From positions 1 through 9,512 of the forward strand of contig JALTEL010000182.1 of assembly GCA_027073945.1 (NCBI GenBank): DNA of 9,512 nt, given 5' to 3'. This stretch comes from Caldifarciminota bacterium (GTDB lineage: Bacteria > WOR-3 > Hydrothermia > UBA1063 > CAJXJZ01). Position 1 is the first letter of the stretch; the number at the start of each line of letters is the position of its first letter. A program made the position numbers and the translations under genes. The notes beneath the pieces are model-generated. The model had not been told where the DNA came from, did not search any database, and was given only the letters and a program-made list of their open reading frames with translations. Positions 1-5,147 of this stretch are shown here, piece by piece.

Positions 1-21
1 ACCTGTAGATATACCATCATT

Positions 22-41
22 GTAATTGTTCACACCCCCCT
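22..41 (+). repeat. IS66-type left terminal inverted repeat
   Basis: It begins GTAATTGTTCACAC followed by a C-run, and pairs with the terminus at 431-450 at 17 of 20 positions. The same GTAA..GTTCACA core recurs at 4922 and, inverted, at 5086. Confidence 0.75.
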
Positions 42-75
42 TGAAATTACGGCATTTTATTGGTAATAGAGGATC

Positions 76-177
76 ATGAAATTGGGGATAGTCCATAGAG
101 ATGATCTGGCTCAAATGGGACCAGATCACTTTGCTTCGCTTGATCATCAGACACTCATAACCTCCATTCTCAGATGA
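76..177 (+). pseudogene. Possible N-terminal stub of IS66 transposase
   Basis: From an ATG at 76 an open frame of 33 codons runs to a TGA at 175-177 and contains DHFASLDHQTLITSILR. It sits just inside the left IS66 end, where the large transposase gene would begin in an internally deleted copy. It stops exactly where the C-terminal transposase frame opens, in a different reading frame. This fits a deletion that fused the first codons to the last codons out of frame. The stub is too short to identify by sequence alone, so the assignment rests on position. Confidence 0.35.
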
Positions 178-380
178 CCATTGACACTGAGCTACCTTCC
201 ACGAACAATGAAGCTGAACGGGCATTACGTCATGCAGTAATAGCTCGCAGGATCAGCTATGGCACACGTACGCCCGAAGGCAGCAAGGTCTACAGTGCGC
301 TTCTCAGTGTAATAGAGACATGTCGGCTCAGGGGGATAAATCCATGGCCCTATATCTCTGAGGTCATAGCCTTGGCCTGA
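174..380 (+). pseudogene. IS66-family transposase C-terminal fragment
   Basis: The frame encodes IDTELPSTNNEAERALRHAV followed by IARRISYGTRTPEG and a tail ending VIALA. This is the conserved C-terminal end of IS66 (TnpC) transposases, whose signature is a TNN.AERALR motif carrying the last acidic catalytic region. A full protein is about 500 residues, so only the last 60-odd codons survive. The ATG at 174 is probably not a true start; the frame is open upstream to a stop at 141-143. It lies between two IS66-type ends and is not expected to be functional. Confidence 0.85.
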
Positions 381-395
381 AAAGGAATAGCTCCA

Positions 396-433
396 CCTCC
401 TGTTCCTACTGCCCAAACGCTGTAAACAGGAGG
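396..433. repeat. Inverted repeat near the IS66 right end
   Basis: CCTCCTGTT at 396-404 is complementary to AACAGGAGG at 425-433, giving a 9-bp stem with a 20-nt loop, just after the transposase-fragment stop. It could act as an RNA hairpin blocking read-through into or out of the element. There is no T-tract, so it is not called a terminator. Confidence 0.6.
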
Positions 434-450
434 GGGATGTGAACGGTTAC
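431..450 (-). repeat. IS66-type right terminal inverted repeat
   Basis: The sequence GGATGTGAACGGTTAC ends the element. In reverse complement it starts GTAACCGTTCACATCC and matches the left end at 17 of 20 positions. Confidence 0.75.
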
Positions 451-502
451 GATCAGGGAGCAAGTGGTGCTAACATCGAAAAAGTGAAAAATAAAAGAAG
501 AA

Positions 503-508
503 AGGAGG
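503..508 (+). promoter_or_regulatory. Shine-Dalgarno of the livJ-like gene
   Basis: AGGAGG sits 9 nt before the ATG at 518 and fixes that start. Between the IS66 end (450) and this site I see only an A-rich stretch and no convincing -35/-10 pair. Confidence 0.8.
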
Positions 509-517
509 ATTAACCTC

Positions 518-1651
518 ATGAAAAAAATATGGATCGGAATCGGCATAGCGGTTGCTGTGATTTTGGTTGCTGTATTTATTGTTACTCAGACAAAGAGAGA
601 AGCGGGAGTAATAAAGATAGGTGCAATTTTGCCATTAACGGGTCCCAATGCCCAGTGGGGCGTACCACCCCAAAAAGGTGCAGAGCTGGCTATTGAAGAA
701 ATAAACAGAAAAAGAGGAGTTAAAAGAAAAAATTTTGTTCTGGTTGCTGAGGATACCCGTTGTGAGCCGAAAGAAGGGGTATCAGCATTCAATAAACTAT
801 TAGCACAAAATATAAAAATTGTGCTTGGAGGCGTCTGTAGTAGTGTTACTTTAGCAGCGGCACCGATTGCAGAGAGAAACAAAATTTTGCTAATAAGTCC
901 AGCATCAACTAATCCTAAAATTACCCAAGCAGGAGATTTTATTTTTCGAGTAATACCATCCGATGCTCTGAGAGGTAAAGTCTTTGCTGAATACTTATTT
1001 AGCAAGAAAATCAGAAATGTAGCAATGCTTTATATTAACAACGAAGGCGGTGTTGGGAATAAAAACGCTTTTGCTAAGAGGTTTACTGAATTGGGAGGCA
1101 AAATTGTGGATGAGGAATCTTATGGACAGGAATCTACGGATATGCGGACACAGCTATCAAAGATTGCTACATCAAAAGCAGAAGCAGTGGTCATTGTTTC
1201 ATATCTTGGGGATACCCCATTAATAATGAAACAAGCAAAGGAATTAGGGCTTTCCTTACCTTTATACTTTCAGACAGAAGCTGTGGAGGATCCTAATGTT
1301 CTACGGGTTGCTGGTGATGCAGCAGAGGGGGTAATCTATATTCTTCCAGCGCCTGCTGAAGGAAAAAGACCAAACGAATTTGTTCAAAAATATGAGAAGA
1401 TTTATGGTAAAAAGCCTGAACTCTTCGCGGCAGAATCTTATGATATTATCTGCCTTATTGCGAAAGCAATTAAGGAAACAGGAAAGTCTGATCCAATAAC
1501 TATTAAGGATTATCTTTACACAGTAAAGAACTATCAAGGTGCTTCAGGATTGATTACTTTTGATAAAAATGGTGATGTGTTAAAGCCAATGGCGATTAAA
1601 ACAATTAGAAAAGGAAAACCAGTTTTGTTGGAAGTTGTGGAGTCAGAATAA
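518..1651 (+). CDS. livJ: Branched-chain amino acid-type ABC transporter substrate-binding protein (LivJ/BraC-like)
   Basis: This is the solute-binding subunit of a Liv/HAAT-family importer, expected outside the cytoplasmic membrane. It has 377 residues, usual for the family. A basic start (MKK) and a hydrophobic stretch at about residues 5-22 form the export signal. The type I periplasmic-binding fold then opens with VIKIGAILPLTGPNAQWG at about 31-48. Cys82 (DTRCEP) and Cys107 (GGVCSS) are 25 residues apart, the spacing of the disulfide in E. coli LIV-binding protein. ISPASTNPKIT at about 126-136 is the ligand-binding loop region. There is no lipobox cysteine and no clean AxA cleavage site, so the leader may remain as an anchor. 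The gene is separated from its permease genes by a 3.4-kb foreign-looking block, with the next start only 16 nt downstream. Family assignment is firm; the ligand (Leu/Ile/Val, another amino acid, or an amide/urea) cannot be read from the sequence. Confidence 0.95.
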   Translation: MKKIWIGIGIAVAVILVAVFIVTQTKREAGVIKIGAILPLTGPNAQWGVPPQKGAELAIEEINRKRGVKRKNFVLVAEDTRCEPKEGVSAFNKLLAQNIKIVLGGVCSSVTLAAAPIAERNKILLISPASTNPKITQAGDFIFRVIPSDALRGKVFAEYLFSKKIRNVAMLYINNEGGVGNKNAFAKRFTELGGKIVDEESYGQESTDMRTQLSKIATSKAEAVVIVSYLGDTPLIMKQAKELGLSLPLYFQTEAVEDPNVLRVAGDAAEGVIYILPAPAEGKRPNEFVQKYEKIYGKKPELFAAESYDIICLIAKAIKETGKSDPITIKDYLYTVKNYQGASGLITFDKNGDVLKPMAIKTIRKGKPVLLEVVESE

Positions 1652-1667
1652 AAATAGGTAGGATATA

Positions 1668-3014
1668 ATGTTTGATAAGCAATGGTGGAAAGAAAAACTT
1701 AAAGGAGTTCGGGAGGATGTCCTTCCCTTATTTTTTGGGAATTTAATAAACTGGATAATTAAAGGAGTTCGGGAGGATGTCCTTCCCTTATTTTTTGGGA
1801 ATTTAATAAACTGGATAATTATCGGTTTTTCTATTTCCCTTTGGAAAATTTTAAGACCTCCGTCGAAACTCAATATAGTTATATTATGGATCCTGACTAC
1901 TTTATTTATTGACCTTTTAACGAGTTTAACAAAAAGGATAAATAAGTATCACAAAATTCATAAAGCGTTGGTTAAGGAATTTGGTCGCATACCTTTTTTT
2001 GTAGATGGATTTTCTAACTTTGTTGGAACCCTCATAGATATGGATGTAAAACAAACCAAAATCCTTAAAAAAATCTTTGATGATGTTCCGCAAGACTTCG
2101 GGGGAGTGATAATAGGAGCTGATGAGGAAAGATATATAAGAGTTTTAGAAGAATTTATTAACACATTAAAAAACTCATTTTTTGCTACATTAAGGGGAGG
2201 ATATAAACCAGAATATACCATTAGCTGGTTCTTCAAAGACACTATATTATCTTCTTCTGAGAAACTTTCTTATCTGGGAAAAGTGGGTAGAGCCCCTCTT
2301 GGGATAAAAATAAGGCTTATAATCCTAAATGAAAAAGAAATGGGAGACTTTTGTATAGATAGTTGTAGGAACATATTCTTTAATCACAATACTAATGTTC
2401 ATGTTTTTGGGATAGCATCAGAAGAATTGCAAAGGTTACTTGTAAACGAACGTATAATGATTAATGGGAAACAAATCTCTAATCGGTATGAAGCAGCTTT
2501 TATTTATGATGATTATGCTATTTTGGATGGATCAATAGGTATAAAGCATAATGGCAGGAATTCCTTGTATCTCGGCACAAGGGATCAAATTTTGAAAATG
2601 CTTTTGCCGTTTGAACTGTTGAGACTAAAACCGGAGAAATTTAGAAAATTGGATTCAAAAGGAATTTATCAATGGAACACCAATAATATAAATATTAACT
2701 GGAGTAATATAAGACAGAAAGAAATAAACCAGTATGAAGGGTGGTCTCACATTTTTAATAGCCCTAATTGGAGGTTAGAAAAAAATTGGGTAGATTGGGA
2801 AAAAAAGCATTGCCCCGGTCCCAATTACTTTCAAACTATTATAGAACTTTCGGAAAAGTACCTGAAAGAAGAACTTGAGACTCTAAAGGAACAAGGCAAA
2901 TTGGCTGGATTTTCATCATATTTTAACAGTAAAAAAAATCATATTGATAATGAAAAGGAAAGAATGATTGAAGATCATTTACAAGAATTAAATAAAATTA
3001 GTAAGAAAACATGA
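1668..3014 (+). CDS. Unrecognised membrane-associated protein with internal 20-residue duplication
   Basis: I do not recognise this 448-residue protein. The N-terminal 90 residues are hydrophobic or amphipathic: a unit beginning KGVREDVLPLFF and ending NLINWII occurs twice in tandem (residues 12-31 and 32-51). The second copy runs into IIGFSISLWKIL, and a probable membrane span follows at about 68-86. The remainder looks cytosolic and soluble. It includes a stretch with alternating hydrophobic residues (AAFIYDDYAILDGS, about 276-289) that vaguely resembles phospholipase-D-like folds, but no HxK catalytic motif is present, so this is only a hint. The C-terminus (about 395-448) is charged and helical. 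Translation probably starts at the ATG at 1668 behind a modest GGTAGGA. The stop overlaps the radical SAM start (ATGA), indicating translational coupling and a shared task. Base composition is visibly more AT-rich than the liv genes, suggesting separate acquisition. Confidence 0.85.
   Translation: MFDKQWWKEKLKGVREDVLPLFFGNLINWIIKGVREDVLPLFFGNLINWIIIGFSISLWKILRPPSKLNIVILWILTTLFIDLLTSLTKRINKYHKIHKALVKEFGRIPFFVDGFSNFVGTLIDMDVKQTKILKKIFDDVPQDFGGVIIGADEERYIRVLEEFINTLKNSFFATLRGGYKPEYTISWFFKDTILSSSEKLSYLGKVGRAPLGIKIRLIILNEKEMGDFCIDSCRNIFFNHNTNVHVFGIASEELQRLLVNERIMINGKQISNRYEAAFIYDDYAILDGSIGIKHNGRNSLYLGTRDQILKMLLPFELLRLKPEKFRKLDSKGIYQWNTNNININWSNIRQKEINQYEGWSHIFNSPNWRLEKNWVDWEKKHCPGPNYFQTIIELSEKYLKEELETLKEQGKLAGFSSYFNSKKNHIDNEKERMIEDHLQELNKISKKT
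1701..1820 (+). repeat. Perfect 60-bp tandem duplication, in frame
   Basis: Positions 1701-1760 and 1761-1820 are identical at every base, each beginning AAAGGAGTTCGGGAGGATG and ending CTGGATAATT. The unit is a multiple of three, so it adds exactly 20 residues to the N-terminal amphipathic region of the protein encoded at 1668-3014. The lack of any difference between copies means a very recent duplication, ongoing homogenisation, or an assembly artefact. Confidence 0.97.
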
Positions 3015-4600
3015 GTGTTATTCTCATTCGTCCTAATTCGGTTCCAGAGTTATTTAAGATATATTCTGAATCGCTTGCACTTGGCTATTTATCTTCGGTG
3101 CTAAGAAAGAACAATATAGAGGTTGATATTATCGATGGTTATCTTGAAAATATGAGTTTTGATAAATTACTCCAAAAGGTGGCTAAAAAGAAGTATAAAT
3201 TGGTAGGATTTACTATATTTAATGCTGATTCTCTCAATTGGATTAAAAAGGTTGCCAAATTTATTAAAAAAGATTTTCCAGAAGTACATATTACAATGGG
3301 TGGACATCTTGCTTCGTTTGACTATAAACATATTCTTAATGAAATAAAAGAAATTGACTCTATTGTTAGATTTGAAGGGGAAGATATTTTACTTAATTTA
3401 GCTAAGGCTGTACTTAACAAACAGGATTGGCAGGAAATTAAAGGCTTGGCTTTCAAAAGCAATGGAAAAATTATCGCAAATGAACTTTTGCCCCTTATCC
3501 CAAAACTGGATGATCTTCCTTTCCCTGAAAGGGACTATATCCCATACCTAATTGAAAACTATAGAGATGAATACACAGTTTATATAAATAGAGGAAGGGG
3601 TTGTTATGGAAAATGTAAGTTCTGTAGTGTCCCTCCATTTTACTCTTCTCCGCCAGGCAAGATTTTTCGACAAAGGTCCAATGAAAATTTGTTAAATGAA
3701 ATTGAGTATCTTGTTGAAACTTACCATGTAAATAATTTCACTCTTGTTGACGATTTTTTTATTATCCCTTCAAAAAGAGGAATGTTGGATACAATTGCCT
3801 TGGCAGAAGATATTAGAAGGAGAAGTTTGAAGATAAATTTTTCTATAAGTGAGAGAATTGACAATTTGCATGAAGATGTGGTTGATGCATTGATTTCTTC
3901 TGGATTGGTTAGAATATTTTTAGGATTAGAAGCAGCATCCCAAGATATCCTTGATAAGCTTGGGAAGAAAATAGATAGAAATATAATAGAAAAAACCTTA
4001 AATTGGCTTTGCATAAAGAATATTGATATTGAGATTTCATTTATAAATTTCCTCCCTTTTAACTCTCTTCGAGATGTTAAGGAAAATGTTATATTTTTTT
4101 CACAGTGGGGATTTGATACATTAAGGTCACTTGGAAACAGACTGGAGCCCTATCCTGGAACATTTTTTCATCACGCTTTAGGGAAAGAAGGCAATTTGAA
4201 AAGAAACGGTTTTTTTTATGACTATGTTATAAACAAGGTCGATCCAAGAGTAGATATTTTATACGAAATAATTCAACCATCAATCCCTTATTTCAGTTTA
4301 ATTTCTCATAGAATACGATCCATTAAAAACCTTCTTTGGAGAAAAAGAGATTTTATTAATTTTTTTGTGCTTTTTTATGAGCAATTACGCTCGCTTCAGA
4401 GAGCAATTGTATATGAAATGAGAGATATATATTTAACTTTGATTAATGAGATAGAAAAACAGCAAAAAGTGGATGTAAATATTTTAAGTAATGAAGTATT
4501 CCATGATATAGCAACAAACACGGAATTGTGGTTAAGTCAATTAATTGAAATTGAAAATAGAATTAAACAGGAGGTAAACTATGAAAAAGGAAGATTATAG
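3011..4600 (+). CDS. B12-binding-domain radical SAM protein
   Basis: The 529-residue protein has the layout of cobalamin-dependent class B radical SAM enzymes. Residues 2-135 form a Rossmann-like B12-binding domain: MSVILIRPNS start, SLALGYLSSVLR, DIIDGYLEN at about 39-47, GGHLAS at 97-102 and a FEGED turn at 121-125. The cluster motif is Cys198-x3-Cys202-x2-Cys205 (GCYGKCKFC), which ligates the 4Fe-4S that cleaves S-adenosylmethionine. The barrel continues through FTLVDDFF (243-250), FLGLEAAS (303-310) and LEPYPGT (378-384). A helical C-terminal region of about 120 residues has no recognisable fold. The B12 histidine motif DxHxxG is absent, as in many members of this class. Such enzymes often methylate or rearrange unactivated carbons, in peptides, lipids or antibiotics; the substrate here is unknown. 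The start overlaps the preceding stop (ATGA), and the last codons overlap a small downstream gene. Confidence 0.93.
   Translation: MSVILIRPNSVPELFKIYSESLALGYLSSVLRKNNIEVDIIDGYLENMSFDKLLQKVAKKKYKLVGFTIFNADSLNWIKKVAKFIKKDFPEVHITMGGHLASFDYKHILNEIKEIDSIVRFEGEDILLNLAKAVLNKQDWQEIKGLAFKSNGKIIANELLPLIPKLDDLPFPERDYIPYLIENYRDEYTVYINRGRGCYGKCKFCSVPPFYSSPPGKIFRQRSNENLLNEIEYLVETYHVNNFTLVDDFFIIPSKRGMLDTIALAEDIRRRSLKINFSISERIDNLHEDVVDALISSGLVRIFLGLEAASQDILDKLGKKIDRNIIEKTLNWLCIKNIDIEISFINFLPFNSLRDVKENVIFFSQWGFDTLRSLGNRLEPYPGTFFHHALGKEGNLKRNGFFYDYVINKVDPRVDILYEIIQPSIPYFSLISHRIRSIKNLLWRKRDFINFFVLFYEQLRSLQRAIVYEMRDIYLTLINEIEKQQKVDVNILSNEVFHDIATNTELWLSQLIEIENRIKQEVNYEKGRL
4569..4575 (+). promoter_or_regulatory. 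Strong Shine-Dalgarno inside the 3' end of the radical SAM gene
   Basis: The sequence AACAGGAGGTAAACTATG places a near-consensus AGGAGGT a few bases before the ATG at 4581, while still inside the upstream coding frame. It supports the short downstream frame being a translated gene. Confidence 0.65.
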
Positions 4601-4763
4601 TGCAGGTAGAAAATATCACTGCAAATTTGAAGGCTTACCCGAGCCTTCGCAGGAGTCCATTCAGAAAAGCAAAAGACTTATTGGACGGCTAAAGATGGAA
4701 ATTAAAAAAAATACAGCGGAAAAGCTTAGACGGAATGTTCTTCGATGCTCTGTGGGACAATAG
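4581..4763 (+). CDS. Small 60-residue protein of unknown function coupled to the radical SAM gene
   Basis: I do not recognise this protein. It starts at an ATG 20 nt inside the end of the radical SAM gene and has the best ribosome binding site of the block. It is highly charged and basic: MKKEDYSAGRKYHCKFEGLP opens it, then a lysine/arginine-rich, probably helical middle (SIQKSKRLIGRLKMEIKK), then a short tail ending RCSVGQ. Cysteines are at residues 14 and 56. No signal peptide or membrane segment is visible. Its position directly behind a B12-radical SAM enzyme would suit a peptide substrate or an accessory protein, but no leader/core pattern can be shown. The tail after about residue 45 could also be an out-of-frame remnant, because the sequence then enters the scrambled livH fragment region. 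Confidence 0.55.
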   Translation: MKKEDYSAGRKYHCKFEGLPEPSQESIQKSKRLIGRLKMEIKKNTAEKLRRNVLRCSVGQ

Positions 4764-4806
4764 ATTGTGCAATTCGTTATCGAACTTTATGTCTTTCCCT
4801 GTTTAT

Positions 4807-4838
4807 GAGTTCAGTAATTAATAAATTTAGGAGTTGGA
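4807..4838 (+). repeat. Octamer array GAGTTNNN before the livH fragment
   Basis: GAGTT at 4807 and at 4831 are 24 nt apart, with two degenerate 8-nt units between them (TAATTAAT, AAATTTAG). The last unit supplies GGAGTTGGAG upstream of the ATG at 4849. The equivalent site before intact livH (5122-5137) has the same flanks but is 16 bp, two units, shorter. Confidence 0.65.
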
Positions 4839-4911
4839 GTACTTTAATATGCAGGAGCAGTTAGTTTTTAATGGAATTATAGCAGGAAGTATTTAAGTCC
4901 TCATCGCTATT

Positions 4912-4921
4912 GGCTTCACGG
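4912..4921 (+). repeat. Direct repeat flanking the miniature element (left)
   Basis: GGCTTCACGG abuts the left end of the miniature element. GGTTTCACGG at 5087-5096 abuts the right end; 9 of 10 bases match. The intact livH has the sequence once (GGCTTCACGGTCATTTACC at 5211), so this is a target duplication within the livH fragment. IS66 duplications are usually 8 bp, and the 8-bp core matches 7 of 8. Confidence 0.75.
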
Positions 4922-5086
4922 GTAAGCGTTCACATTCCCCCTGGCGATAGCCTTTTTCAGGGTTTCAGGAGCATCATCTGATGCACAAGATCAGGGCACT
5001 CTGCCTATTAATCCGCACTGAAACCCTTCAAAATGCTACCGCCAGGGACCTGGACGGTTGCAACAGGAGGAGATGTGAACGGGTAC
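4922..5086. mobile_element. 165-bp miniature element with IS66-type ends (MITE-like)
   Basis: The left end GTAAGCGTTCACATTCCCCC and the right end in reverse complement (GTACCCGTTCACATCTCC...) match at 15 of 20 positions and resemble the termini of the 22-450 element. Direct repeats abut both ends. No coding frame is present. Inside lies a long fold-back: 4937-4968 is complementary to 5018-5049 at 26 of 32 positions, leaving a loop of about 49 nt. These are features of a non-autonomous element mobilised by an IS66 transposase. Its insertion in the livH fragment splits that pseudogene. Confidence 0.8.
4937..5049. repeat. Long imperfect hairpin inside the miniature element
   Basis: The left arm contains CCCTGGCGATAGCCTTTT and AGGGTTTCAG; the right arm contains CTGAAACCCT and GCTACCGCCAGGG. 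Arms of 32 nt match at 26 positions. Transcribed from the operon, it would form a large RNA hairpin between the radical SAM block and livH and might attenuate or insulate transcription. Confidence 0.75.
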
Positions 5087-5096
5087 GGTTTCACGG
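5087..5096 (+). repeat. Direct repeat flanking the miniature element (right)
   Basis: GGTTTCACGG abuts the right end and differs from the left copy (4912-4921) at one base. Confidence 0.75.
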
Positions 5097-5121
5097 TCAT
5101 TTACCATAGTGTTGGGTTTAT

Positions 5122-5138
5122 GAGTTCAGGAGTTGGAG
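5122..5138 (+). repeat. Octamer array GAGTTNNN overlapping the livH ribosome binding site
   Basis: GAGTTCAG at 5122 and GAGTTGGA at 5130 are in 8-bp register. The second unit runs into GGAG at 5135-5138, 9 nt before the livH ATG at 5148, so the repeat forms part of the Shine-Dalgarno region. Confidence 0.7.
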
Positions 5139-5147
5139 CACTCTGAT

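Larger units (their letters stand above)
22..450 (+). mobile_element. Internally deleted IS66-family element
   Basis: The segment is bounded by IS66-like inverted ends. The left end begins GTAATTGTTCACACCCCCC, and the right end read in reverse complement begins GTAACCGTTCACATCCCCC; 17 of the first 20 positions match. Inside is the C-terminal part of an IS66 transposase and possibly the first 33 codons of the same gene. At about 430 bp it lacks the bulk of a normal IS66 element (usually over 2 kb), so it cannot transpose by itself. No matching direct repeat flanks it (CCATCATT on the left, GATCAGGG on the right), so the two ends may not come from one insertion event. The family assignment is firm from the ends plus the protein fragment; the exact boundaries are inferred. 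Confidence 0.8.
4849..5118 (+). pseudogene. livH 5' fragment with nonsense codon, interrupted by a miniature element
   Basis: From the ATG at 4849 the frame reads MQEQLVFNGIIAGSI, then a TAA at 4894-4896, then VLIAIGFT, where the miniature element begins. After the element it resumes as TCACGGTCATTTACC..., encoding TVIYHSVGF before joining a second octamer array at about 5119. The first 73 nt align without gaps to the intact livH start at 5148 with 18 differences, largely at third codon positions. The stop is one base away from TAT (Tyr), the residue at that position in the intact gene. The pattern says this was part of a functional, diverged livH that later lost function. It is not a recent copy of its neighbour. 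Confidence 0.85.

Noticed and set aside
396..433. Rho-independent terminator after the IS66 fragment
   Set aside because: A 9-bp stem exists, but the loop is 20 nt and it is followed by G-rich sequence, not a T-run.
586..1005. Minus-strand open frame opposite the binding-protein gene
   Set aside because: It lies wholly inside a well-supported gene, and its product has no recognisable composition or motif.
1944..2960. Phospholipase-D-like enzyme call for the 448-residue protein
   Set aside because: Only a loose hydrophobic pattern around YDDYAILDGS is seen; the HxK(x)4D motif is absent, so no function is assigned.
4581..4763. Firm RiPP precursor annotation
   Set aside because: No leader/core organisation, repeated core, or protease or export gene is present nearby; kept only as a hypothesis.
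5133..5147. TTG at 5133 as the livH start
   Set aside because: It falls inside the octamer repeat and overlaps the GGAG that serves the ATG at 5148; LivH proteins normally begin at the equivalent of the ATG.
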